Shown piece by piece: positions 35,835 through 44,702 of a stretch of DNA of 64,000 nt. Both the position numbers and the translations under genes were made by a program. The DNA is from Mucilaginibacter sp. GTDB taxonomy: Bacteria; Bacteroidota; Bacteroidia; Sphingobacteriales; Sphingobacteriaceae. Each line of letters opens with the position of its first letter. Positions within the stretch are counted from its first letter, which is position 1. The stretch is from assembly GCF_028288205.1 (NCBI RefSeq), contig NZ_JAQBOD010000010.1, forward strand, positions 23,741 to 87,740. The letters are read 5' to 3'. A model generated the notes under the pieces. That model was not told where the DNA came from, did no database searches, and saw nothing but the letters and a program-made list of their open reading frames with translations.

Positions 35835-38800
35835 TTACTCTTCCTCATCCCCAACAACCGCCAGCATGCCGTCAACTTGTTTAAAATTACTGCGTACAAA
35901 ATGGCACCAATCACATTCTTTTTTACCGCAGCCGCTATTAAAATCATGTGCTATAATTTTTTGGTAAACTGAGGTGATCTGGTCTGTCACCAATGCAACA
36001 TCATCCGGATTGATAACAATCTTTTCTTTATGATATTCGCCCTCGCTTATGGGTTCAACAAAATCAAAAATGGTTGTTGTTGCTTCCCAATCGTTACTGC
36101 GGTCGTTGTCTATTAATATTTTATAAAACACAGCCTGGCGCCAATAATCGCCGCCTTCGGGTTTGTCATTTGTTGGACCAACTAACTTGTCTTTGGCATT
36201 TTTTAGCTTGCCTGTTTTATAATCAACAATGGTAGCCTGTTTACCCTCAAACTCTATTTTATCCAAGTTGCCTTTTATAGGTACGCCTTCTATTTCAATA
36301 TTTTTAATACTCCGCTCAGTTACTGCTACCTTGTTCCATTTGGTAATGTTTTGCTCATAATATGGCGGCAATATCTTTTCGCCATAATCAACACGCAGCT
36401 TAAACTCTTCTTTGGTGAACGAATCGCGGTTACGGTACATGTACCATTTAAACTCTTTCATAAACTGTTCGGTCGATGGGAAATTATCGTCATCATCCTT
36501 TAACCACCTGAAGGCTTTGTTGAGCGCCCAATGCACAGCCTGCCCAAATGTTGCCGACGGGCTTTTACCAGACGGCACCCTAATTAAACACTGGAAATAA
36601 AACCTGAGCGGGCAATCTAAAAAGTTATTTAAATGCGTTACCGACAGGGTATAATTTTGTAATAATTGGTTAATATAATTGGTATCCAGCAGCTCAACCT
36701 TTGGTTTATCAGCTTCGCTAAACTGAGTGGTATAAAACTCCAGCATATTGGCTTCTGTAACTTTAGGATGCTCGATAACCATATCTGTATCAGCCAGTAT
36801 CTCGCCTATAAATTGTGACGACTCCTGCTCTTTGCCCTTTTTATCTTTATTCGCATATGATATCATGAGGCATTGTTTGGCGCGGGTAAGTGCTACATAA
36901 AACAATCGCCTTGACTCTTCTTTTTGAGCGATATCATCATTTGTAGCTTGTGTCAACGTATCGGGGTAACTGAAACCTGTATTGCGGCCTTTGCTGTCCC
37001 ACGTCTTTTTATCACATCCAATAAAAAATACATGCTCAAACTCCTGTCCTTTTGAACCATGCGCAGTGAAGAAATTTACACCATTATCAGAATAGATAAC
37101 CTGATTCAAATCCAACCGGATACGGTGTTCTTTCATGGTATCGATAGTAGCCAGCAGGTCGGCTAATTTTATTTCGGGATTTTTGCGACTCTCGTCCTTT
37201 AAAAAATCAAAGAAATTAGTGAGCACCTGCATGTAAGTTCCCTTATCTGCCTGGTGCATAATATACCGCAGGATACCCATTTTACCAATAACCTGCTGAA
37301 AAAGCTGTTGTAGTGTAATGCTTACCGCGTCACTTATCAACTCATCAATATTATTAATGAGGTATTTCATTTCCGTATTCAGCTCGGCATCAAACAGGTT
37401 GGGTTGTTTGGGCGCGCGCATTTCATGTATATACCGGCGCAATGATGTTTTGGGCTGATTATTGGTAGATGTAACAAAATTCTCTTTTGATACCGCTATG
37501 CTTGCCTTGGCAATTTCTATAGGTGCTATGGTAAAGAAATCATAATGCATGATCTCGAACAACAACTCATCCCCGCTATAAGGCGAATTAAGCTCCATAG
37601 CCAAATAGCGCAGTATGTTTATGATCTTTTCACCAAACGGAATGGTTAGTACATCTATTTTCCGGCGGGTGTTAACCGCTATCTTTTGGGTATCTAAAAA
37701 ATGTATCAGATCTTCTACCTGGTTATGGTTACGATAGATAACAACTATCTCTCCCGGCTGCGTACCTTTTTCTACCAAATGTTTTATGCTGATGGCTACA
37801 TCAACCATTTCCTGATCGGGATTTTCATACTCGCGTATAACCGGCTTTACCACCAGTTCATCAAAACGTGAATGCGACGACTGTAAGCTTTTATCCAAAG
37901 CCAGCTGCCGTGTTAAACGCTCGTTATTATTATTAATGAGTGCTTTAGAAATATCAAGAATATGTTGATTAGAACGGTAATTATGTTTAAGCACAACGGT
38001 TGATAGCGTACTTACATAATCATTAGCAAAATCTAAAATGTTCTTCATATTGGCACCCTGGAACTTGAAGATGGATTGGTCATCATCGCCTACCACAAAT
38101 ACGTTTGGTGTTTCCCAATAATTTAGCAAAAACTTAAGCAACTCATTTTGCGATCCGCTGGTATCCTGGAACTCATCCACCAAAATATAATGATAGCGTT
38201 CCTGGTACTTGCGTAGTATCTCTTCATTTTCACGGAAAGCCTTTAATACCCAAATGATCATATCATCATAATCATATCGCCCGCTGGCTTTCATTTTGGC
38301 ATCATAGCGCTGGTATTCAACCACAGCAGCCAGCAGCTTTTTCATGAGGTCATGAGCGGCATCAATATCTTTTTGCTTGGGGTCGCCAATGTTTATGCCT
38401 TTGGCAGAATTTCCCCGCTTATATATAAATTCTTCCCGGTTAGGCAGGTCATCCAGATATTCGTTTATAGCTTTTTCAATAAATTGCTCATCCCAGTTTT
38501 CCCGCTTCATGGTAGAGAACAGGCTCTTTAACCGGGGTACATCATAATAAATATCGCCCGTAAAACGCTTTAGTAAATGGTCTTTCGGAAAATCATCTAC
38601 CAATTCCCTGAAAAGCATTGCCGATTCCAGGTCAGATAATGGCTCTAAATTCAATTTGCCAAAGTACTCCAGGTTTTCCTGTATCACCTCATTACAAAAA
38701 GCATGGAAAGTATAAATATGTATGCGGTAAGCATCGGGCCCAATAAACTCAAATAAGCGTTTGCGCATGGCTACTGCACCCGCATCGGTGTAAGTAAGGC

Positions 38801-39005
38801 AAAGTATTTCACCGGGCAACGCATCGGTATCAGTCAATATTTTGCCAATGCGGGCAGCCAGTATCTGTGTTTTACCTGTACCGGGGCCGGCAATAACCAA
38901 CACCGGGCCGTCCATTTTATTTACGGCAGCCAATTGCTCGGGGTTTAAACCGGCCAATGCTTCCTGAAATTTGATATTATATTTATTGGGATTGGATGAG
39001 ATCAT
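35835..39005 (-). CDS. UvrD/Rep-type ATP-dependent helicase with C-terminal PD-(D/E)XK Fe-S nuclease
   Basis: 1056 aa. Superfamily 1 helicase: Walker A AGPGTGKTQIL at about residue 39, AFHAFCNEV, VDEFQDTSGSQNELLKF, GDDDQSIFKFQGANM, HGSKGQEFEHVFF and ESRRLFYVALTRAKQ. The C-terminus has a RecB/AddB-like nuclease: GNLDKIEFEG with VDYKTGK, and cysteines in FLDCPLRFYFQC and CGKKECDWCHF that fit a [4Fe-4S] clamp. It is thus a DNA end-processing or repair helicase-nuclease in one chain. The start is ATG at 39005; it is monocistronic. Confidence 0.88.
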   Translation of the reverse strand: MISSNPNKYNIKFQEALAGLNPEQLAAVNKMDGPVLVIAGPGTGKTQILAARIGKILTDTDALPGEILCLTYTDAGAVAMRKRLFEFIGPDAYRIHIYTFHAFCNEVIQENLEYFGKLNLEPLSDLESAMLFRELVDDFPKDHLLKRFTGDIYYDVPRLKSLFSTMKRENWDEQFIEKAINEYLDDLPNREEFIYKRGNSAKGINIGDPKQKDIDAAHDLMKKLLAAVVEYQRYDAKMKASGRYDYDDMIIWVLKAFRENEEILRKYQERYHYILVDEFQDTSGSQNELLKFLLNYWETPNVFVVGDDDQSIFKFQGANMKNILDFANDYVSTLSTVVLKHNYRSNQHILDISKALINNNNERLTRQLALDKSLQSSHSRFDELVVKPVIREYENPDQEMVDVAISIKHLVEKGTQPGEIVVIYRNHNQVEDLIHFLDTQKIAVNTRRKIDVLTIPFGEKIINILRYLAMELNSPYSGDELLFEIMHYDFFTIAPIEIAKASIAVSKENFVTSTNNQPKTSLRRYIHEMRAPKQPNLFDAELNTEMKYLINNIDELISDAVSITLQQLFQQVIGKMGILRYIMHQADKGTYMQVLTNFFDFLKDESRKNPEIKLADLLATIDTMKEHRIRLDLNQVIYSDNGVNFFTAHGSKGQEFEHVFFIGCDKKTWDSKGRNTGFSYPDTLTQATNDDIAQKEESRRLFYVALTRAKQCLMISYANKDKKGKEQESSQFIGEILADTDMVIEHPKVTEANMLEFYTTQFSEADKPKVELLDTNYINQLLQNYTLSVTHLNNFLDCPLRFYFQCLIRVPSGKSPSATFGQAVHWALNKAFRWLKDDDDNFPSTEQFMKEFKWYMYRNRDSFTKEEFKLRVDYGEKILPPYYEQNITKWNKVAVTERSIKNIEIEGVPIKGNLDKIEFEGKQATIVDYKTGKLKNAKDKLVGPTNDKPEGGDYWRQAVFYKILIDNDRSNDWEATTTIFDFVEPISEGEYHKEKIVINPDDVALVTDQITSVYQKIIAHDFNSGCGKKECDWCHFVRSNFKQVDGMLAVVGDEEE

Positions 39006-39123
39006 TGTTTAGTAAAGATAGCATTAGTAAAGATAGCAAAGGATGAGTGATATGAATATGCTAACAAAAAAGAATAACAAAATTATTTATATAAGAAACC
39101 TGATTTTTATTTAAATTTGATGT

Positions 39124-39366
39124 ATGGCAACCGTTGACACTTTAAGAAATAATCTAATAGATAAGCTACTTGCTATATCAAATAAAGAATACCTGCTTGC
39201 TTTAAACCAATTGGTTGAAAAAAGCGATGTAAATATTGATTCAGTTAAACTTAGTAACGAACAAATTTTAATGTTGAAGTTAAGTGATAAAGACATTGAA
39301 GCAGGCAGATTGATTTCTCAAGATCAATTAGACAAGAATGACCTGGAATGGCTAAAAGGACAATAG
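39124..39366 (+). CDS. Antitoxin of a RelE/ParE-type toxin-antitoxin pair
   Basis: 80 aa. The sequence (MATVDTLRNNLIDKLLAISN then KEYLLALNQLV) fits the small addiction-module antitoxins that precede RelE/ParE toxins in Bacteroidota, and it overlaps the start of the following toxin gene by 19 nt. It would be the unstable partner. It is intact here while its toxin is frameshifted. Confidence 0.75.
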   Translation: MATVDTLRNNLIDKLLAISNKEYLLALNQLVEKSDVNIDSVKLSNEQILMLKLSDKDIEAGRLISQDQLDKNDLEWLKGQ

Positions 39367-39655
39367 TCTGGACTGAAACTGCTGCAAAACAAAGGCGGGA
39401 AATTTTAAGATATTGGACATCAAGAAACAGGTCAGCTACTTATGCAGAAAAACTTATCAAACTAACTTCTGCAAGAATCAAGGTTATTTTATCTCACCCC
39501 GAATCATATAAAACAACTATATACCCCGAAACAGAATTTCAGCAATAGGGCATTTTAGCATCTTGTATAAATTTACAGAGAGTCAAATAATAATCACTGC
39601 GTTTTGGGATAATAGGCAAAATCCTGAAAAGTTACTTGAGATAATAAAATCCTAA
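39348..39655 (+). pseudogene. RelE/ParE toxin, frameshifted
   Basis: The first frame gives 66 aa (MAKRTIVWTETAAKQRREIL, RYWTSRNRSATYAEKLIKLT, PETEFQQ) and then TAG at 39546. From 39542 the +2 frame continues with AIGHFSILYKFTESQIIITA then FWDNRQNPEKLLEIIKS to TAA at 39653-39655, exactly the C-terminal half of this family (GHFSI.YK, IIITAFWDNRQ.P). Joined, it is about 101 aa, the usual toxin length. A single-base deletion near 39538-39546 would explain it; a sequencing error is the alternative. Confidence 0.85.
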
Positions 39656-39765
39656 GTTAATCCTTATGATTAAACATCGTCGATTGTAAGGTTCCTATTT
39701 ATTTAACAATTATAAATAATAATAGCATTTACAACAGTTATCTTTACCGCCGGAGGATTGAGACT

Positions 39766-39996
39766 ATGGGATTACCGCTACGGATTACTTTTGATGACAA
39801 AGATTATGTTTATCAAATACTTAATACTAACCTTATCAATAAAAACACTACCGAGTTAGAAATAATTTTTAACGGGGAAAAGGTGGAATTAATTATGGAT
39901 AATAAAACCTGGATACAAAAAGATAAAAGCAACACAATTGATCCTAACCTTGTTCAGGCACTTGGGCGCTCTGTATCCTTGCGGTTGAGGATGTGA
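39766..39996 (+). CDS. Small hypothetical protein
   Basis: 76 aa, charged, with no membrane segment; KVELIMDNKTWIQKDKSNTI is in the middle and an LGRSVSLRLRM tail follows. A strong GGAGG lies nine bases before the ATG, unusual in this window where Shine-Dalgarno sequences are rare, and supports translation. No family is recognised. It follows the broken toxin by about 110 nt and does not share its strand context with known genes. Confidence 0.55.
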   Translation: MGLPLRITFDDKDYVYQILNTNLINKNTTELEIIFNGEKVELIMDNKTWIQKDKSNTIDPNLVQALGRSVSLRLRM

Positions 39997-40084
39997 TAAA
40001 CTGTTATAATTAATAAATTGATATAGGTTGAATGCATTACACACTGGCAAAATTGTGTCACCATATAGTGTAAAATTATTTTAT

Positions 40085-41803
40085 TTATAAACCTGCCCCA
40101 TTAGGGAAATACACATTTACGCTCACGGATAATTTGCCCGTTGGCTTTAATTGCTGTGTAATTACTTTTACTGCTGCCCGTTGCAGTTCATTACTCATTT
40201 GGTAGCAGGCAATAAGGGCGCCGCTTTTTTCAATGCCCGGCAAACCGGCAATGGTATATGGGTTTGCAAAAACGCTTATCACCGTATTATTATGTTCGGC
40301 CAAAGCGGTAATAAATTCTTTAACGCCATTGCTGTAATCGAGCTTACTTTGCGGGCGGGCGCGGGTATCATGTATACCTACATAAACCTGCCCATAATCT
40401 TTTAAGGTTTCCAGCATCCTGTTCAGCTCGGCAACCGAGGTACTTTTGTTTATGGTAAATAGGGTACTGTTGCTATACCATTTAGCCAGTTCGGTTTGAA
40501 AAATCGTTGCTTTATCAACCCCAATACTTATAATAGCTGTTTTTTGTATGGGGTTAAGCTCCAGTGTTTGGGCATTACCCTTTAGTAAAGTCACCGCGGC
40601 ATCGCTTAGTTGTTGTACCAGTTCACGGGCGGCAGGCCTATTCAAATCAGCAAATAAATGTTCTGTAGAAACTTCATGCAGATTATTTAATCCCGACCAA
40701 TATTTTGCAGCCAGCACTTTTTTAACCTTCGCTTCAAACTGTTCATCGGGTATATCGCCCCTACGCACGGCACGTCTTATTTTTTGTATTGCTTTTTTAG
40801 AATCGTCTGATAATTCAATAATATCATTACCTGCTAAAAAGGCTTTCAGCTCTGCTTCACCGTCAGGGTAATATTTGGTTACGGCTTTCATTTCCATCGC
40901 ATCAGACACTATCAGTCCTTTAAACCCTAACTCGTTTTTTAATACGCGGGTCACAATTTTTTTAGATAGCGTAGATGGCTGGTTTTTGGTGCTATCCAAA
41001 GCCGGTATGCTCATATGAGCTATCATTACACCAGCTATGCCCGCCTTTACCGCTTCGCGGAAAGGGTATTCTTCCAACGAATCTAACCGCTCAACACTAA
41101 AAGGCAACAGCGGCAAATCAAAATGCGAATCAACATTGGTATCACCATGACCGGGGAAATGTTTTGCGGTAGTTAGTAGCCCGGCATCTTGCATACCTTT
41201 AAAATAGGCTATTCCCTTTTTTGCAACATTGTATTTATTATCACCAAACGACCGGTAGTTAATAACCGGATTATTGGGGTTATTATTTACATCCATATCC
41301 GGCCCAAAATTCATTTGCATACCCAACCGTTTAAAATCATAAGCCACCTGCTGCCCCATTTTATAGATCAGGCTATTATCCTGTATGGCTCCTAAAGTCA
41401 TTTGATAAGGGTATGATATAGTGGAATCTAACCGCATTCCAACCCCCCACTCCCCATCCATAGCTATTAATAATGGCACGTTGGATATTTTTTGATACCG
41501 GTTGGTCAGATCAGCTTGCCTCACCGGGCCACCCTGGAAAAACACCAGCCCGCCCACCTGTTGGCTTTTGATAACTTTAGCTACAGAGTCTTCATAAGCC
41601 ACCCCCCTATTGGTATGTGCTCTTACAAAAAACAATTGTGCTACTTTTTGCTTTCGACTCAGCCTTTTATATACAGAATCTACCCAATGATTTTGGTGGC
41701 TCAATGTCTGGATATAGTTATCCTGTTGGGCAAGAACATCCAGGGTAAAAAGATTAAAGATCAGTAGTAAAACAGGTAGTAAATTTTTTTTCAATCGGCG
41801 CAT
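40085..41803 (-). CDS. Glycoside hydrolase family 3, beta-N-acetylhexosaminidase-like (NagZ type)
   Basis: About 572 aa with a hydrophobic signal segment (LLPVLLLIFNLFTLDVLAQ). GH3 landmarks are GVGMRLDS, AKHFPGHGDTNVDSHFDLPL (the KHFPGHG-DSH catalytic loop of NagZ) and KGLIVSDAMEMKAVTKYY with the nucleophile aspartate. NagZ-like enzymes remove N-acetylglucosamine from muropeptides, here probably in the periplasm. The start is the ATG at 41803; the frame is open another 12 codons upstream (41839). Confidence 0.87.
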   Translation of the reverse strand: MRRLKKNLLPVLLLIFNLFTLDVLAQQDNYIQTLSHQNHWVDSVYKRLSRKQKVAQLFFVRAHTNRGVAYEDSVAKVIKSQQVGGLVFFQGGPVRQADLTNRYQKISNVPLLIAMDGEWGVGMRLDSTISYPYQMTLGAIQDNSLIYKMGQQVAYDFKRLGMQMNFGPDMDVNNNPNNPVINYRSFGDNKYNVAKKGIAYFKGMQDAGLLTTAKHFPGHGDTNVDSHFDLPLLPFSVERLDSLEEYPFREAVKAGIAGVMIAHMSIPALDSTKNQPSTLSKKIVTRVLKNELGFKGLIVSDAMEMKAVTKYYPDGEAELKAFLAGNDIIELSDDSKKAIQKIRRAVRRGDIPDEQFEAKVKKVLAAKYWSGLNNLHEVSTEHLFADLNRPAARELVQQLSDAAVTLLKGNAQTLELNPIQKTAIISIGVDKATIFQTELAKWYSNSTLFTINKSTSVAELNRMLETLKDYGQVYVGIHDTRARPQSKLDYSNGVKEFITALAEHNNTVISVFANPYTIAGLPGIEKSGALIACYQMSNELQRAAVKVITQQLKPTGKLSVSVNVYFPNGAGL

Positions 41804-41957
41804 ACACCAAAAGTAAATTAAAATGATAAAAAATTGCAACTCTTTATTATTAAACGCCGTATACGTAGTAACAGTTATTAAAAAGTTAATTATTACAACT
41901 TTTTTACACGGGTTTAAATTAAGAACACTTCATTTAAAGTATATAATTTATAATATA

Positions 41958-42593
41958 ATGAAAAAAATTATCCTTTTAGCCACAATACTGCTGATTGCAG
42001 GAAGTGTAAGTGCTCAAACATTTTTAAACAGCGACCGTGCCGATCTATCCGGCGCCGGCCTGCCAAGCGTAACATTTGAAGCAGGTGCAGCATTATCAAG
42101 CACAACAGGCGGCACTAATTTTAATACCAGCGGCTTAGCGGGTTTTACCGCGGGGTTTTCTTTTGATCTGCCGGTTAATACCACCCTTGCTATTGTACCA
42201 GAAATATTATATTCACAAAAAGGATATAGCGCAAACACCCCATTTGGGAATTTTACACTGCGCTCACAGTTTATTGACGCGCCGTTACTGGCAAAGTTTC
42301 ACGCCGGTTCCAGAATTAATTTTTACGTAGGTCCGCAAGTGTCTTACATGATCGCCTCATCAAGTAAATTCAGCAGTGGCTTTTCATCAGCGGCCCAACA
42401 AAATTATGACATCAGCGGAAGCAATCTTTTAGTTGATGGTGTTGTTGGAATGGGTATAAATATTAGCCACACTATAGAATTGCATGCCCGTTACGCTGTT
42501 GATCTGCAAGGAAGAAACACAAATGGTAACAGCTTTGTACCTGCTTACCGTAACCAGGCTTTACAAATGGGCTTTGGCTTTAAATTGAATTAA
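41958..42593 (+). CDS. Outer-membrane beta-barrel protein (PorT-like family)
   Basis: 211 aa. ATG at 41958 gives a signal peptide, MKKIILLATILLIAGSVSAQ; the frame is open 45 codons further upstream but those residues look like non-coding sequence. The mature part has glycine- and aromatic-alternating strands (TAGFSFDLPVNTTLAIVPEI, FYVGPQVSYMIAS, GMGINISHTIELHARYAVDL) and ends FGFKLN, typical of eight-stranded barrels. Function unknown. Divergent from the GH3 gene. Confidence 0.85.
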   Translation: MKKIILLATILLIAGSVSAQTFLNSDRADLSGAGLPSVTFEAGAALSSTTGGTNFNTSGLAGFTAGFSFDLPVNTTLAIVPEILYSQKGYSANTPFGNFTLRSQFIDAPLLAKFHAGSRINFYVGPQVSYMIASSSKFSSGFSSAAQQNYDISGSNLLVDGVVGMGINISHTIELHARYAVDLQGRNTNGNSFVPAYRNQALQMGFGFKLN

Positions 42594-42610
42594 TAACTGA
42601 ACCTTATAAC

Positions 42611-42645
42611 AAAAAAAGCCATCCGTAATACGGGTGGCTTTTTTA
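42611..42645 (+). terminator. Intrinsic terminator after the barrel gene
   Basis: A-rich start, AGCCATCCGT paired with ACGGGTGGCT (one G-T pair) around AAT, then six T. It sits about 20 nt after the stop. Confidence 0.9.
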
Positions 42646-42707
42646 CTTGGTGATGATTGCAACCATTTACTTACATAGCGTTATTATTTCGAAATGACAA
42701 GGATTGG

Positions 42708-42715
42708 TATATTTG
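42708..42715 (+). promoter_or_regulatory. -7 promoter box of the acyltransferase gene
   Basis: TATATTTG fits TAnnTTTG and is nine bases before the ATG at 42725. An alternative start codon (TTG 42704) lies before the box and cannot be the real start if the promoter is used. Confidence 0.5.
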
Positions 42716-42724
42716 CCACGAATT

Positions 42725-43810
42725 ATGCAGAATTTAGTTAACGAAGCACCAGCCAAAAAAAATTATAAGTTTATAGATTCCATACGTGCCATTGCAATGA
42801 TAAGTATTGTGGTGGAGCATTGTTTTTCGTTTGATGAAAGCACCTATCACCCAACTGATAAACTTAGTATCCTTACGTTTGTATCTGTTATTCAGTTTAT
42901 AAAATTTGGCACTATAGCGTTTTTTTTGCTGTCAGGATTTTTAATAGGTGAAAAATTTACCACTTACACCCCTTATCAATATTTAAAAAGACGTGTTGAT
43001 AATACCATTGCTCCCTGGGTGTTTTGGTCGTTATTTTTTTTGGCGATGAAAGTTTTGAATGACGCAGTTATAGCATACAAATTTAATTCGGGCGTGTTTC
43101 AGCCACATTTTGGTTTGACGGTGCTTGACTATGCTAAAAATATTTACCTGTACACCAGCTATTGGTTCATCCCCAATTTCCTTATCTGTATAGGCATACT
43201 ATTAATATTTAAACGCTGGCTTTACTCTTACTGGCTTGGTGCCACTCTGTTTTTGTTCACCATATTATATATGTTCAACATTTATAATGAGTGGATAGAA
43301 CCGCGTCACTCCACCGCTATATTTGGTTTTGTGTTTTTTTTATGGTTGGGCGCACTGTTTAATCGACATTTAAGCACACTGGAAAAGTGGGTTGATAAAA
43401 CATCTATCTGGCTTTGGATAGCATTATCAACAGTAACGCTGGTATCGGGTATATGGGAAATTCAACACCTTAAAACCTTGCATAGTGTGGATCCATATAA
43501 CACGCTGCGGCTAAGTAACATTTTGTATTCACTTTGTTTCTTTTTCCTGTTGATAAAGATCAAAAATTTCGGGTTCGCCAAATATTTAAAATCGCGCGAA
43601 ACTACTTACGGTATTTATCTTATCCACTACATATTAGTAGCTATGCTATTGCCAATCATCTTTGTATCGTTAAGGTTTGATATTAACCCACTAAGCTATG
43701 GCGAAGTATGGTTGTATATGTTAACGCGTTTGATTATAGTATATAGCTTAACATTTATAATAGTTACGCTGTTGAATAAAACAAAGGCGAAGGTGCTAAT
43801 AGGGCGGTAA
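42725..43810 (+). CDS. Membrane acyltransferase family 3 (OafA/YrhL-type)
   Basis: 361 aa, polytopic. FIDSIRAIAMISIVVEHCF at the N-terminus has the conserved histidine in an Acyl_transf_3 domain, with FFLLSGFLIGEKF and RETTYGIYLIHYILVAMLLP further on. Such enzymes O-acetylate surface polysaccharides or other glycans. It precedes a minus-strand surface-glycan cluster, which suits that role. Confidence 0.84.
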   Translation: MQNLVNEAPAKKNYKFIDSIRAIAMISIVVEHCFSFDESTYHPTDKLSILTFVSVIQFIKFGTIAFFLLSGFLIGEKFTTYTPYQYLKRRVDNTIAPWVFWSLFFLAMKVLNDAVIAYKFNSGVFQPHFGLTVLDYAKNIYLYTSYWFIPNFLICIGILLIFKRWLYSYWLGATLFLFTILYMFNIYNEWIEPRHSTAIFGFVFFLWLGALFNRHLSTLEKWVDKTSIWLWIALSTVTLVSGIWEIQHLKTLHSVDPYNTLRLSNILYSLCFFFLLIKIKNFGFAKYLKSRETTYGIYLIHYILVAMLLPIIFVSLRFDINPLSYGEVWLYMLTRLIIVYSLTFIIVTLLNKTKAKVLIGR

Positions 43811-43880
43811 AACTAAAACGGCGGACTGTGTGATTCCTTGCCAACTGAATAAACAGGCTGCTCCTGGCCAATATATTTAG

Positions 43881-44699
43881 TTATATATCATATCCACACT
43901 CCTTAAAAAACGGCCTCCAAAAAGCAAGGTGTTCATCCCAGGCGTGGCAGCCAAATGGCAACTGATTATTGGTGAGCGACATAGCCCTGTCCAAAACATA
44001 TTCGAACGAGAATTTTATTCCTTTTTTATAATAAGGTATCCTTAACGCTTTGCGCTTGCGGTTTACTTCAATGCTCCAAAACCTATCCTCGTTAAAATGG
44101 GTGCTGCCTTTTGCCAGGTAGCCGGCAATAAATTCTTTTTTAGCTACGCTGATATCGTAAAACTTCTTTACCCTACGTAAAGAAAAGCCACCGTTGCCAA
44201 CCTTATTTTCAAACTGGTAGCGGCTCGGCTCGCCGTTTACATAGATATCATAACGGGTATGGAAAAAGTACCTGATGTTTGATTTAACCGCCTTAACCCA
44301 ATCCGGATGATCGCAATCGCGCAACCAGGGCGCGCCTATATAATCGTAGTTTTGATCGCACCAATAGTTAAGCTCATCCCTAAAAACAAATGCATCCAGT
44401 TGATGAATGAGGATATATTCATATCCTAAAAATTCTTTATAAAATTTATCAGACAGCATTAAGGCATTGTAACCATTAATGTCTTTAAAATAGTCGTCAT
44501 CAAAACTTATAGTATCAGCCAATGGATAAGCACTTACTTCTACAGGCAGGGTAAGGTGATTAGGTTTTACCGCTATCACCGGGTAATTTGCCAGTACCTT
44601 AAAACATTGCTGCAGCGCAATAACCTCATGAGCCGAAAGTGTATCCTTATAAAAAGGAATAACTACCGCAACCTTATGTTTAGCTTGCTGCCCGGGCAT
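43881..44699 (-). CDS. DUF5672 glycosyltransferase-like protein
   Basis: 272 aa. HKVAVVIPFYKDTLSAHEVI opens a GT-A-like fold with YEYILIHQLDAFVFRDELNY and QNYDYIGAPWL, then GNGGFSLRRVKKFYDI, the DUF5672 pattern as I recall it. It is 3 nt after the ABC exporter gene, so they are co-transcribed. The substrate is unknown; involvement in surface glycan is inferred from neighbours. Confidence 0.85.
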   Translation of the reverse strand: MPGQQAKHKVAVVIPFYKDTLSAHEVIALQQCFKVLANYPVIAVKPNHLTLPVEVSAYPLADTISFDDDYFKDINGYNALMLSDKFYKEFLGYEYILIHQLDAFVFRDELNYWCDQNYDYIGAPWLRDCDHPDWVKAVKSNIRYFFHTRYDIYVNGEPSRYQFENKVGNGGFSLRRVKKFYDISVAKKEFIAGYLAKGSTHFNEDRFWSIEVNRKRKALRIPYYKKGIKFSFEYVLDRAMSLTNNQLPFGCHAWDEHLAFWRPFFKECGYDI

Positions 44700-44702
44700 G
44701 GT

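Noticed and set aside
41823..41957. N-terminal extension of the outer-membrane barrel from 41823
   Set aside because: The extra residues look non-coding and would precede a complete signal peptide; ATG at 41958 is preferred.
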